Shown: piece after piece, positions 38,905-47,384 of the stretch
Position numbering within the stretch: position 1 is the first letter of the stretch
Layout: each line of letters starts with the position of its first letter
Source of the DNA: an uncultured Campylobacter sp.
GTDB lineage: Bacteria > Campylobacterota > Campylobacteria > Campylobacterales > Campylobacteraceae
Direction: 5' to 3'
DNA length: 64,000 nt
NCBI GenBank assembly: GCA_945873855.1
Contig: CAMCEN010000003.1
Coordinates: forward strand, 1 to 64,000
Notes under the pieces: generated by a model
What the model saw: only the letters and a program-made list of their open reading frames with translations
What the model was told of the DNA's origin: nothing
Databases searched by the model: none
Made by a program: the position numbers and the translations under genes

Positions 38905-40722
38905 ATGAGTAAAATTCGCAATTTTAGCATAATAGCACACATTGACCACGGCAAAAGCACCTTAGCTGATCGCATTATCAGCACTTGTGGGGCTGTGAGC
39001 GAGCGCCAAATGAGCTCGCAGCTACTAGATAATATGGATATAGAGCGTGAGCGTGGGATCACCATAAAAGCGCAGTCCGTGCGACTAAAATACACGCACA
39101 AGGGCGATGAATACATACTAAATCTCATTGACACCCCAGGGCATGTGGATTTTAGCTACGAGGTCTCTCGCTCTCTAGCAAGCTGCGAGGGAGCACTTCT
39201 AGTAGTAGATGCTAGTCAAGGCGTACAGGCTCAAACCATTGCAAATGTCTACACAGCCATAGAACACGACCTAACCATAATCCCAGTGCTAAATAAAATT
39301 GATCTGCCACAAGCTGATCCAGAGCGAATAAAAGATGAAATAGAGCATATCATCGGCATTGATTGTAGCGAGGCTATCTGCGTGAGTGCAAAAAGTGGGC
39401 TTGGCATTGATGAGCTACTTGGCGCAATTTGCGAGCGAATTCCTGATCCAAAAAACAGCCAAAAAGAGCAAATCGGCCCGAGCGATGAGAATAAACCGCT
39501 AAAAGCGTTAATTTATGATAGCTGGTTTGATAATTATCTTGGAGCTTTGGCTCTTGTGCGTGTTTTTGAGGGCTCTTTAAAAACCGGCGATGAAGCCTAT
39601 ATAATGGGCTCAGCGCAAAAATACCCTGTGCTAGATCTACTTTATCCGCATCCAATAGCACCGCAAAAAACCAAAAGCATAAAGGCTGGCGAAATCGCAA
39701 TAGTCGTAATGGGACTAAAAACCGTAAGCCAAATCGCAGTAGGCGATACTATAACGCTAGCTAATAATAAAGCCGCAGAGCCGATTTCAGGCTTTGAGGG
39801 CGCAAAGCAGTTTGTCTTTGCTGGGCTTTATCCTATTGATACTGACCGCTTTGAAGAACTCAGAGACGCGCTTGAAAAGCTAAAACTAAATGATAGTTCT
39901 ATTAGCTACGAGCCTGAGAGCTCGGCTGCGCTTGGCTTTGGCTTTCGTGTGGGGTTTTTGGGCTTACTTCACATGGAGGTTATCAAAGAACGCTTGGAGC
40001 GTGAGTTTAATCTAGATTTGATAGCCACTGCGCCAACTGTGACTTACATAGTAAAGACCACTGATGGCGGATCTCTAAATGTCCAAAACCCTAGCGAGCT
40101 ACCGCCAGTAAATAATATCGCTGAAATTTTAGAGCCTTATGTAAAGGCGACTATTATTACGCCGGCTGAGTTTGTAGGCTCCATCATCACGCTAATCTCA
40201 AACCGCCGTGGCAATCAAAAGAAAATGGACTATATCACGCCTGAGCGTGTGCTTTTAGAGTATGAAATTCCGCTAAATGAAATAGTAATGGACTTTTACG
40301 ACAAGCTAAAATCTGCGACAAAAGGCTATGCAAGCTTTGATTATGAGCCCTGTGGGTATCAAAGCGGACGCCTTGTAAAGCTTGATATAAGAGTAGCTGG
40401 CGAGATAGTAGATGCCCTAAGCATCATAGTGCCTGAGCAAAATGCGTTTAGCAAGGGCAGAGATCTAGTAAAAGCGATGAAAGAAATCGTGCCAAGACAG
40501 CTTTTTGAAGTAGCTATCCAAGCAAGCGTAGGCTCAAAAATCATCGCAAGAGAAACCGTAAAATCAGTAGGTAAAAATGTAACCGCCAAATGCTACGGCG
40601 GCGATATCACAAGAAAGCGCAAACTGCTTGAAAAGCAAAAAGAAGGCAAAAAGCGCATGAAGGCAATAGGCAAGGTAGCTCTGCCGCAAGAGGCGTTTTT
40701 AAGCGTGTTAAAGATTGATTAA
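38905..40722 (+). CDS. lepA: Elongation factor 4 (LepA)
   Basis: Ribosome-bound GTPase that back-translocates or aids initiation under stress. G1 [15 protein letters not shown] (residues 11-25), G2 [14 protein letters not shown]3 DTPGHVDF, G4 [11 protein letters not shown]5 SAKSGLG; the LepA-specific C-terminal domain ends with [20 protein letters not shown]. 605 residues. RBS AAAGGAC and a TATAAT box upstream. Overlap with the next frame disappears if the peptidase starts at 40739. Confidence 0.97.
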   Translation: MSKIRNFSIIAHIDHGKSTLADRIISTCGAVSERQMSSQLLDNMDIERERGITIKAQSVRLKYTHKGDEYILNLIDTPGHVDFSYEVSRSLASCEGALLVVDASQGVQAQTIANVYTAIEHDLTIIPVLNKIDLPQADPERIKDEIEHIIGIDCSEAICVSAKSGLGIDELLGAICERIPDPKNSQKEQIGPSDENKPLKALIYDSWFDNYLGALALVRVFEGSLKTGDEAYIMGSAQKYPVLDLLYPHPIAPQKTKSIKAGEIAIVVMGLKTVSQIAVGDTITLANNKAAEPISGFEGAKQFVFAGLYPIDTDRFEELRDALEKLKLNDSSISYEPESSAALGFGFRVGFLGLLHMEVIKERLEREFNLDLIATAPTVTYIVKTTDGGSLNVQNPSELPPVNNIAEILEPYVKATIITPAEFVGSIITLISNRRGNQKKMDYITPERVLLEYEIPLNEIVMDFYDKLKSATKGYASFDYEPCGYQSGRLVKLDIRVAGEIVDALSIIVPEQNAFSKGRDLVKAMKEIVPRQLFEVAIQASVGSKIIARETVKSVGKNVTAKCYGGDITRKRKLLEKQKEGKKRMKAIGKVALPQEAFLSVLKID

Positions 40723-40738
40723 GTTTAAAGCTAAGAGC

Positions 40739-41479
40739 ATGAAGGTGTTTAAAATTATTTTACTATTTGCTGTTATTTTGGGCTTTGGCGGCTGTGTGAG
40801 CACTACGCAAACTGGCAGAAGCCAAGTCATGCTAATAAATGAGAGCGAAGAACTTCGCATCGGCGAGCAAGCAAGAGATGAAATACTAAAAAAAGCAAAT
40901 ATCAGCCACGACCCAGCCATGCTTGCCATGCTCTATAGAGTAGGCAAAAAAATCTCACTCGCTGCTGGTAAGCCAGAGTTTAAATGGGAATTTTATCTCA
41001 TAAATGATAAGAGCAAAAACGCCTTTTGCCTGCCAGGCGGCAAGGTCTTTGTCTACACAGGGCTAATGCAGATAATCTCAAACGACGACGAACTAGCCAC
41101 CGTGCTAGGCCACGAGACTGCTCACGCACTGCTACGCCACGGCGCAGAGCGTAGCTCGATGAATAGCGTGCGCTCTAGCACAGGGCTCGTGCTAGCCATC
41201 ATCATGCAAGCAGCCGCCCCAAAATACGCAAATATCGCAAATAACGCCTTTAGCATAGGCTCAAACGCCCTTGTCATGCTACCATACAGCCGCAGCCACG
41301 AGCTAGAGGCCGATAAATACGGCGTCCAGCTTATGATAAAAGCTGGATACGACCCACGCTATGCGCTTAGCTTTTGGCAAAAAATGAGCGCAAACAAAAG
41401 CAGCGGAAATGATTTTTTCTCCACTCATCCAAGCGATGAAAAACGCATAAAACAGATAAAAGAGATTTTAGCGCAGTAG
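40739..41479 (+). CDS. M48-family zinc metallopeptidase, lipoprotein
   Basis: The lipoprotein leader ends GFGGC (Cys about residue 18), placing it in the periplasm. HEXXH zinc site is HETAHALLRHGAERSSM, with the third ligand in SRSHELEADKYGVQLM. The C-terminal FFSTHPSDEKRIKQI is typical of BepA/LoiP/YcaL relatives, which degrade misfolded outer-membrane proteins. I start at the ATG at 40739 (246 residues) rather than the TTG at 40715. Confidence 0.9.
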   Translation: MKVFKIILLFAVILGFGGCVSTTQTGRSQVMLINESEELRIGEQARDEILKKANISHDPAMLAMLYRVGKKISLAAGKPEFKWEFYLINDKSKNAFCLPGGKVFVYTGLMQIISNDDELATVLGHETAHALLRHGAERSSMNSVRSSTGLVLAIIMQAAAPKYANIANNAFSIGSNALVMLPYSRSHELEADKYGVQLMIKAGYDPRYALSFWQKMSANKSSGNDFFSTHPSDEKRIKQIKEILAQ

Positions 41480-41485
41480 ATTTTG

Positions 41486-41760
41486 CTTAGGAATTCTAGT
41501 TTTGGGGGTTAGGGGGTATTTTACCTAGGAATTCTAGAATTCTCTAAACTAGAATTCTCTAAACTAGAATTCCTTAATCTAAAATTACTTAAACTAAAAT
41601 TACTTAAACTAAAATTACTTAATCTAGAATTCCTAATCTAGAATTCCTAATCTAGAATTCCTTAAACTAGAATCCCCTAATCTAAAATTCCTAAACTAGA
41701 ATTCCCTAATCTGGAATTCCCTAATCTGGAATTCCTAATAAAATACCCCCACACCCCCAA
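41486..41760. repeat. Large decaying palindrome array with G-rich ends
   Basis: GGGGGTTAGGGGGTATTTT (41504-41522) opens the array. About twenty units of (C)TAGAATTCCTTAA follow, several with the same substitution (CTAAAATTACTTAAA at 41578-41622). It closes with the inverse G-rich module (ATACCCCCACACCCCCAA, about 41745-41762). The substituted units are consecutive, so tandem duplication after mutation is visible. Confidence 0.85.
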
Positions 41761-41900
41761 CCAGCGGATGCGAAGCAACCAGCGGATGCGAAGCAAAAAA
41801 ACGCAAATAAAGCAAGAGAATTCTAAATTCTAACGGGGTTTTAGTGCCCCAAGGGTTTAGGGCGTAGCCCTTGTAAAAAGCAGCGTGGCTAGCCCCACTA
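41761..41900. other. Structured repeat region with TTGCTTCGCATCCGCTGG modules
   Basis: CCAGCGGATGCGAAGCAA occurs twice in tandem at 41761-41796 (reverse complement of the module at 50.87 and 63.79 kb). GGGTTTAGGGCGTAGCCCTT and GTGGCTAGCCCCAC follow and can each fold. No coding sequence seen. Confidence 0.55.
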
Positions 41901-41914
41901 AAGCGAGTAAAAAT

Positions 41915-42598
41915 CTAGAATTCCTTGTTTTCTCCTTGTTTGATTTGATTTTCTTTTAAGTATTTTAAAACATATTCTTGGGTTGAGCTAGGTGTTATAT
42001 TTCCCAAGCAACGCCCGGTTAAATTTATACACCCAAGTGTGCTTCTAGGCATACTAGGCATTGAAATTTCTCCAATTTTCTTTTTGTTTCCTTTGCAATC
42101 TAATTCATCGCAAATTAAAATATCAGCTTTATAAAAACTCATATACCCTAAAAAATTCTTATATTTAACCCAATCATCAATCCAAATATTATCTTTTCTT
42201 CCAAAATTATCTTGATTTTCTAAAATAACATAATCATTATCTGTAATATTTATTTTTGTTCCAATAAGGCTAACAAACACCTTTTGCGGAATTTCCAACT
42301 GCCAAAGACAAAAAACACAAACAAAAGAGCTAAAAATAACTAGTTTTTTGCTGAAATCTTTATGAAAAAACATAAAGCCACCAAAATACAAAGCAGTCAC
42401 AAAAAATCCACTTATTATAAATAATTCCTTGCTCCACAACGTATAATAACCCCACAGAGCATATAGTCCAATAGCTAAAATTATAAAATGTATTTTTTTG
42501 CTAATTGCAAGCTTATAAATTACTACCGACCAAAAATAAGAAAAAATCAAAACAAGTATAAAATAACTAGCTAAAATAATAATACTAAGCAAAAACAA
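41915..42598 (-). CDS. Hypothetical inner-membrane protein, paralogue of the 42985-43680 product
   Basis: 227 residues; TTG start with RBS AAAGGGGAT. Four hydrophobic helices in the first ~105 residues, then a predicted periplasmic or cytoplasmic domain with four to five cysteines (LICDELDCKGNKKK, GCINLTGRCLG). Shared features with the neighbour are CLWQLEIPQKV / YAWQLEVPQRL after the last helix, RSTL near the end and a QGEN tail. Its position next to a broken lipase-like gene suggests an immunity or accessory role, but this is inference. Confidence 0.7.
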   Translation of the reverse strand: MFLLSIIILASYFILVLIFSYFWSVVIYKLAISKKIHFIILAIGLYALWGYYTLWSKELFIISGFFVTALYFGGFMFFHKDFSKKLVIFSSFVCVFCLWQLEIPQKVFVSLIGTKINITDNDYVILENQDNFGRKDNIWIDDWVKYKNFLGYMSFYKADILICDELDCKGNKKKIGEISMPSMPRSTLGCINLTGRCLGNITPSSTQEYVLKYLKENQIKQGENKEF

Positions 42599-42713
42599 AA
42601 TATCCCCTTTAAAAAGTATTGTTATATAAATTTTTTTATAACTTTCTTTTAAATTCTAGAATTCAAAAATCCAGCCAAATGTCCAAAGTCTAAAATTCCT
42701 TAAATTCTAGAAT

Positions 42714-42998
42714 TTAGACACTTATTTTTCCATTACCTATCTCAGTACCACGAAACGCTATGGTGTATTCGCCACTTACTGGGTCTTTAAACACTGTCCC
42801 ACTAAATCAAGTAGTATCATCATTTACTTGTGCGACTACTTCAAAACTAGAATTTGTGCTGGGGTTTGTTAATGTAATTTTATCATTTTCAACTTTTGCA
42901 AAACCCCTAGTTTTCATTTTATCGGTTGAGTCATAGCTTACATTAGCTAAAAAGGCAAAGTCTTTTATCTCATTTAGTTTTACATCATTTTGCGACAT
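42714..42998 (-). pseudogene. Broken lipase-like (class 3 / DUF2974-like) gene fragment
   Basis: 63 codons (MSQNDVKLNEIKDFAFLANV... NDDTT) end at TGA (42807). The frame then continues with FSGTVFKDPVSGEYTIAFRGTEIGNGKISV to TAA at 42714. The pattern GFSGTVFxDxxxGEYxxAFRGTE is the start of secreted lipase/phospholipase domains, so the TGA probably replaced a Gly GGA codon. The catalytic GHSLG region is absent: after FRGTE the sequence jumps to a short tail resembling the end of the 43968-44291 protein. It overlaps the end of the upstream membrane-protein gene by 14 nt. Confidence 0.65.
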
Positions 42999-43680
42999 TG
43001 TTTTCTCCTTGTTTATTGATTAATTTTTTTATTTCATTAAAATCAATATTTCCATAATACTCATAAGCACTGGCATCATAAATGGTAAGAGCATTAAAAA
43101 GAGTGCTGCGAGCAAAATAAGCTCCATATATTTTTACTAGCTCAAAGTCTTTAATATTTTCATCGCTATAATAAATACTGCGTATATTACAATAAAAAGA
43201 TATAAGCCCACAAGGTAATTTTTTATCCATATTTTTAAGCCTAAAAGAGCTTACTTTATCAACAAAACTAGCATTTGTGTCATTTTTTACTTCTAGTGGC
43301 ATTATTTCGTATTTTGGATAAGATTGCAGTGTTGTAAATGTTTTAAAGACCAGCCTTTGTGGCACCTCAAGCTGCCAAGCATAAACCAAAAGACATGCAC
43401 CAGCCATTGCTACTCTTACTTTTGTGAAGTTTGTGAAATACCCTTTTCTTTTAAGTATTAGTATTGATAAAATCACAATAGCTATGGTATAAGGCATTAT
43501 AACCACAATATCAAGCCTAGCAAACGCAATAACCAAAGTAAAAATCGCATAAAAAATAAAAAAGCTAATTCTAACACTAAGCCTTTTACTAAGGCTTAGC
43601 ACACCATAGAGCACATAAGCATACAAATAAGCAAATAAAACACACAAAGCCAAAAAAATAGGAATAATAATAAGAAACAC
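42985..43680 (-). CDS. Hypothetical inner-membrane protein next to the lipase remnant
   Basis: 231 residues; GTG start after AAAGG. Four hydrophobic helices (residues about 1-115), then a ~115-residue soluble domain. Ends NKQGENNVAK, overlapping the start of the lipase-like fragment, so the two were translated together. Paralogue of the 41915-42598 product. Such a pair (membrane protein coupled to a secreted lipase-like effector) recalls effector-immunity arrangements; no direct evidence of toxicity exists. Confidence 0.7.
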   Translation of the reverse strand: MFLIIIPIFLALCVLFAYLYAYVLYGVLSLSKRLSVRISFFIFYAIFTLVIAFARLDIVVIMPYTIAIVILSILILKRKGYFTNFTKVRVAMAGACLLVYAWQLEVPQRLVFKTFTTLQSYPKYEIMPLEVKNDTNASFVDKVSSFRLKNMDKKLPCGLISFYCNIRSIYYSDENIKDFELVKIYGAYFARSTLFNALTIYDASAYEYYGNIDFNEIKKLINKQGENNVAK

Positions 43681-43754
43681 AAAAGCCTTTTTTAAACTAT
43701 TTAAATTTTAAACCAAAACCCACATTTTAGCAAAAAACTAGCTTTTTTTAAGCT

Positions 43755-43972
43755 AAATTCTAGTTAAATATTACACAAATTCTAGAATTTTATTAATTTA
43801 TTATTCTAAAAATATTTAAATATTTTTAAAGTCAAAATTTACATATTTTAATATAAAATAAAACTCCAAATTTTAGAATTTAAACTAAAAATTAAACTAA
43901 ATTCTAGAATTTAACTCTCAACAAATACACAAATGCCCAAATTCTAAAATTCCTTAAATTCTAGAATTTAAG
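43755..43972. repeat. AT-rich spacer with palindromes
   Basis: The gap 43681-43967 is very AT-rich with scattered TTCTAGAATTT units. Its right end (43925-43980) is nearly identical to 42673-42728, the 3' flank of the lipase-like remnant. Confidence 0.75.
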
Positions 43973-44291
43973 CACTTATTTTTACTCCATCGCTTAGGGT
44001 TATCTCTCCAGCCTGGGCTCTTTTTATTAGCTCGTTTATGGCACTTTGTGAGGTGCCATTTGCTACTGAGCTTATATTTATTTTTGCTTTTTGGATAGGA
44101 TTGTCTAGTTCTTTGTATTGTTTGGCGGTTTTTGCCCATAGAGCTACTAGCTCATCAGTGGCTGCGATTTGCTCTGCTTTGCTTGTTAGCTCTTTGTATA
44201 AGGTATAAAAGCTTTCAATTTTTTTGCTAAGCTCAGGCTTAAAGTCTCTTGCAAAGCCAGTGCCCTTGACTAGCCCAGCACTCTCAGTCAT
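43968..44291 (-). CDS. Small helical protein of unknown function
   Basis: 107 residues from the ATG at 44291 (AAAGAGAA upstream). The open frame extends to a TTG at 44333 inside a G-rich repeat, which is unlikely to be coding. Charged and helical: FKPELSKKIESFYTLYKELTSKAEQIAATDELVALW. No signal peptide or membrane segment. Its last residues (GVKISA) and 3' flank match those of the lipase-like remnant. Family not recognised; it may be the surviving C-terminal part of a larger protein. Confidence 0.6.
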   Translation of the reverse strand: MTESAGLVKGTGFARDFKPELSKKIESFYTLYKELTSKAEQIAATDELVALWAKTAKQYKELDNPIQKAKINISSVANGTSQSAINELIKRAQAGEITLSDGVKISA

Positions 44292-44366
44292 TTCTCTTTC
44301 AACCGTATTTACGCTAAAACCCCCGCACCCCAAGAAAAACCAAAAGCACTAGAAATTCTAGAATTC

Positions 44367-45017
44367 TTACGCCAAAGCGTTTAGTCCGCCACTTAGCAAA
44401 GAGTTTATTTTACTTTCTATTTCGCTGATTTGATTTTCTATCATCGTTTTTTGGGCGGTTAGCTTTTGGAGTTTTTGCTCTTTTGTGTTATCAGGTAGAT
44501 TTGCTGGATCAAGGCTCACAAGCCCAGCAAGCTTGCTAGCAGCAGCATCAAAGCTAAATCCCCCGTCAGCACTGCTAGTATCTGCGCTAGCATCCGCCTC
44601 GCCCACGCTAGCATTTAAGCTACTTGCGCTAAGGCTTTCTATTTTTATACTAGCATTATTTGTAGCGCTGCTTGCTAGCACACTACCAAGCTCGCCTCGC
44701 CCACGATCAAGCTCGTCGCTAGCAAGCTTTGCGTTTAGCATATCGCCATTGCTTACATCAAACTCATCTTTGCTATCATCTTTCATGCCCATGACCTGCC
44801 TGATGTGCTGATTTACGACGCTAAGCTGCTTTTCAAGCACCTTGATTTGCGCATTTAGCTGCTCTATTATCGCCTGAGTTTTGGCATCAGTAGTGCTAAG
44901 CCCTTGTGAGGCAAGCTGTGCGCTGGCTTCTTGCTGGCGTTGTTTTAGCGTGGTTAGCTTGCTTTTTAGGGGCACAGAAACATTGTAGATTGACCCGCCG
45001 ATTGTTATATCGCTCAT
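44367..45017 (-). CDS. Coiled-coil hypothetical protein with Ser/Ala-rich linker
   Basis: 216 residues. An N-terminal coil (LKSKLTTLKQRQQEASAQLA; IIEQLNAQIKVLEKQLSVVNQHI), a Ser/Ala/Asp-rich flexible middle (about 105-160) and a C-terminal coil (LQKLTAQKTMIENQISEIESKINSLL). No signal peptide, cysteines or membrane helices, a composition often seen in proteins secreted by type I or flagellar type III routes. The start is uncertain: ATG 45017 or TTG 45026, neither with a good RBS. Not recognised. Confidence 0.6.
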   Translation of the reverse strand: MSDITIGGSIYNVSVPLKSKLTTLKQRQQEASAQLASQGLSTTDAKTQAIIEQLNAQIKVLEKQLSVVNQHIRQVMGMKDDSKDEFDVSNGDMLNAKLASDELDRGRGELGSVLASSATNNASIKIESLSASSLNASVGEADASADTSSADGGFSFDAAASKLAGLVSLDPANLPDNTKEQKLQKLTAQKTMIENQISEIESKINSLLSGGLNALA

Positions 45018-45204
45018 GTGTGGCAAATCGGTAGAAATATTAAATAATTTAGTATTTTTTGAGATTTTTTAAAATACAGCAAAAAATCTAAGTTTTTTGG
45101 TAAAAAACTTAGATTTTTTAAGCGAAATTTAATAATAGCTCTTGTATAATTCCAGTTCTTTTTGAAAGACAAAAGACATTTGATAGAAGCGACACTCGTA
45201 TAAA

Positions 45205-45282
45205 CGGGGCGTAGCGCAGTCTGGTTAGCGCATCTGGTTTGGGACCAGAGGGCCGAAGGTTCGAATCCTTTCGCCCCGACCA
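45205..45282 (+). tRNA. tRNA-Pro (TGG)
   Basis: Acceptor CGGGGCG / CGCCCCG, anticodon loop TTTGGGA (TGG), T-arm GGTTCGAATCC, encoded CCA. First of five clustered tRNAs. Confidence 0.97.
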
Positions 45283-45283
45283 T

Positions 45284-45361
45284 GGTGAGTGTAGCTCAGT
45301 CGGTTAGAGCATCAGATTGTGGTCCTGAGGGTCGTGGGTTCGATCCCCACTACTCACCCCA
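45284..45361 (+). tRNA. tRNA-His (GTG)
   Basis: Anticodon loop TTGTGGT (GTG). An encoded extra G at -1 faces C73, as required for HisRS. T-arm GGTTCGATCCC, encoded CCA. One nucleotide after tRNA-Pro. Confidence 0.97.
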
Positions 45362-45366
45362 TCTAT

Positions 45367-45443
45367 GCGTTAGTAGCTCAACTGGATAGAGCGACAGACT
45401 TCGGATCTGTAGGTTGCGGGTTCGACTCCTGCCTGACGCACCA
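45367..45443 (+). tRNA. tRNA-Arg (TCG)
   Basis: Acceptor GCGTTAG / CTGACGC, anticodon loop CTTCGGA (TCG, reads CGA/CGN), T-arm GGTTCGACTCC, encoded CCA. Confidence 0.95.
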
Positions 45444-45471
45444 TTTAGCGTCTTGGACAGGCTTTTTCTAT

Positions 45472-45548
45472 GCGCTCATAGCTCAGCTGGATAGAGCAAC
45501 GGCCTTCTAAGCCGTAGGCCAGAGGTTCGAATCCTCTTGGGCGTACCA
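45472..45548 (+). tRNA. tRNA-Arg (TCT)
   Basis: Acceptor GCGCTCA / TGGGCGT with G-U pairs, anticodon loop CTTCTAA (TCT, reads AGA/AGG), T-arm GGTTCGAATCC, encoded CCA. Confidence 0.95.
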
Positions 45549-45552
45549 CTTT

Positions 45553-45573
45553 TGGGAATTCTAGAATTCCTTG
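45553..45573. repeat. Single palindrome inside the tRNA cluster
   Basis: GGGAATTCTAGAATTCC lies 4 nt after the CCA of tRNA-Arg(TCT) and about 12 nt before tRNA-Leu, inside a presumed polycistronic tRNA transcript. Confidence 0.9.
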
Positions 45574-45583
45574 TTATTGTTAT

Positions 45584-45668
45584 GCGGACGTGGTGAAATT
45601 GGCAGACACGCTAGACTTAGGATCTAGTGGCGCAAGCTGTGGAGGTTCAAGTCCTCTCGTCCGCACCA
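45584..45668 (+). tRNA. tRNA-Leu (TAG)
   Basis: Acceptor GCGGACG / CGTCCGC, anticodon loop CTTAGGA (TAG), long class II variable arm (TGGCGCAAGCTG), T-arm GGTTCAAGTCC, encoded CCA. Confidence 0.96.
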
Positions 45669-45803
45669 TCCCCATAAAATCATACTTTCAAACACTTTAA
45701 GAAAACTTTAAAAAATAGATTTTTTATAGCTAGGGTACACATTTTTTATATCTAAAAATTTAAAAATATATAATTTAAAAAATATTTTATTATTTTAAAT
45801 TAT

Positions 45804-45832
45804 TAGCCTTTATTATATAATAAAGGCCTTAT
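45804..45832. promoter_or_regulatory. Perfect inverted repeat in the tRNA-Leu 3' spacer
   Basis: GCCTTTATTAT is directly followed by its reverse complement ATAATAAAGGC, a 22-bp perfect palindrome unrelated to the EcoRI-type repeat. It could be a terminator-like hairpin for the tRNA operon or an operator for the following frame. Otherwise the 45669-45900 gap is AT-rich without features. Confidence 0.5.
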
Positions 45833-45849
45833 CTGTATGGGTTTAATCA

Positions 45850-46131
45850 AATCTAACATGCCAAAATGATGAGATAAGAATTCTAGATGAAAATGCTTTA
45901 ATGGATCTTGGCTATGTTAAATTTAGCATTGATGAGGCTCTTAAAGCTGATATAAATGCCAGCAAGGCTGATGAGCTAAAAGACTTTGTAGAAGTAAGCA
46001 CGACTTATAGCATAGTGCCTGCTAAAATCAAATTTTTACTAGTAAGGGGCAATAATATCTTTGCTAAAAAAGATGCTATAAAAGCTCTAGGTTTTCGCTG
46101 GGATAGCAAAACTAAGCAGTGGTATAGGTAA
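45850..46131 (+). pseudogene. C-terminal fragment of an unrecognised protein
   Basis: The reading frame is continuous from about 45850 (NLTCQNDEIRILDENALMDLGYVKF) to the TAA at 46131 and lacks a start with RBS; the first ATG is at 45901. It ends KKDAIKALGFRWDSKTKQWYR, a motif (lGxxWdxxxKxWY) found at the ends of some nuclease-associated and DUF5710-like domains. A palindrome half-site overlaps the fragment at 45878-45888. Probably the remains of a longer gene whose 5' part was lost. Confidence 0.5.
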
Positions 46132-46159
46132 CGCAATTACCTAGCCTTATAGTTTAAAA

Positions 46160-46412
46160 ACTCTATGGAATTCTAGAATTCTCTATCTTGGCATATAAGG
46201 TAAGATTATTATATAAACACAAATTAGGGTTAATAGTTTTCTAACAAATTCAAAGCAATGGATAAAGCTGCGAAGGCGCAAATGCTAAGTTAAATAAATG
46301 AGCTTATCAAGGCTGGCAGAATTTATTCTAGGCAATTCTAGAATTTCCTAGATTTTTTGTAGGAATTCTAGAATTACTAAGTGTTTTTAGGGAATTCTAG
46401 AACTTTTAAGTT
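46160..46412. repeat. Palindromes between two gene remnants
   Basis: Four or five palindromes are interspersed with a short peptide-like stretch (46258-46330, DKAAKAQML then INELIKAGRIYS after one stop) that probably belongs to a decayed gene. Confidence 0.65.
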
Positions 46413-46429
46413 TTTATACTTAGCAGCCT

Positions 46430-47187
46430 GATTTATTTGCCTGAGTGGACTTTGCTTTTACTCACGCTAAGGTGCTGTTTTTTGATTGGCTCTGCGATGA
46501 GATAATAAGCACAAATAGGCAAATCATCGGCTCGGTTACAGCACAAACTGCAGAGGCTGTTTTTTGAGCGTGGAGATGAAGTTAGCAAGCTTGATTTGCG
46601 TGAACTTTTTGTCAGCGCAGACCTTAGCAAAAACGCAAAAGAGTAGTTTAATAATGTGCGTGAAAATATCGCTTGCTTTGAGAAAATTCTAGAATTCCCT
46701 AATGAACCAGAGTGCGATATAGACATGCATTATCGCAAGCCTTATACTTGCGGGGCTTTTAATGCTGGGCTGAATAAAGCCTAGCTTGGCTAAAAGCACA
46801 CAAAGAAATCTAGAATTCTTAATGCTGATATTGTGTGTGAGTTTTTAGCCATTCTTAGCTACCTGCTATATCATCTGGATTTTGAGACATTTCAAAGCGC
46901 AGTTGTGCTGCGCGGCTTGTTAGCTTATAATGCGCAGTTTAAAAAGGGAGTTTTAAGCGGCTAGCTGAGATTTTCTTTGATTTAAGCGAGCATTTGATGG
47001 CTACAAAGCAATGGCAAGCCGTGGCGAGATATCAAACGGCGGCGAGGCGATGAATGCTTTTCCAACATTTGCAACGATGAGTAGCGAGCAAATCGCTAAA
47101 AAACGAAAAGAGCTACTAGCTTATTGTGGACTTGATACACTGGCTATGGCAAAGGTGCTTGAAGGACTAAAAGAGCTGGTAAAATAA
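46430..47187 (+). pseudogene. Heavily decayed DUF2779-domain gene
   Basis: Pieces in all three plus-strand frames resemble DUF2779 proteins in order: LFFERGDEVSKLDLRELF (~46556), EPECDIDMHYRKPYTCGAF (~46707), EFLAILSYLLYHLDFETF (~46838), LLAYNAQFKKGVL (~46918), and NGGEAMNAFPTFATMSSEQIAKKRKELLAYCGLDTLAMAKVLEGLKELVK ending at TAA 47187. Stops, frameshifts, deletions and inserted palindromes (46685, 46810) interrupt it. Family members pair a cysteine-containing RecB-like region with an exonuclease-like domain and often lie in defence or mobile contexts. Confidence 0.72.
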
Positions 47188-47345
47188 AATCTAGAATTCC
47201 TACAAAAAATTCTAGGGAATTCTAGAATTCCTAAAATAAAATCTAGAATTTCTACAAAAAATTCTAGGGAATTCTAGAATTCCCTAGAATAAAATCTAGA
47301 ATTCCCAAGCAAATTTATACAGGAATTCTAGAATTCCTTAAAAAA
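47188..47345. repeat. Palindromic repeat array 3' of tsup gene
   Basis: About ten units with a duplicated 60-nt block (ATAAAATCTAGAATT...ACAAAAAATTCTAGGG at 47186 and 47233). It ends with the inverse G-rich module ATACCCCCTAACCCCCAAAA (47345-47364). Confidence 0.85.
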
Positions 47346-47384
47346 TACCCCCTAACCCCCAAAAACTCGTGTCTCTAGCTAGAA

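Noticed and set aside
41486-41740. Repeat array that could suggest a CRISPR
   Set aside because: Units are palindromes of 8-16 nt with tiny, irregular, non-unique spacers and no cas genes; repeats and spacers do not have CRISPR lengths.
42807-42809. TGA as recoded codon (selenocysteine or Trp)
   Set aside because: No SECIS-like hairpin is obvious, Campylobacter uses TGA as stop elsewhere in the window, and the gene lacks its catalytic half anyway.
44292-44333. Upstream extension of the 107-residue protein to a TTG
   Set aside because: The added codons are the G-rich repeat GGGGTGCGGGGG and lack an RBS; the ATG at 44291 has one.
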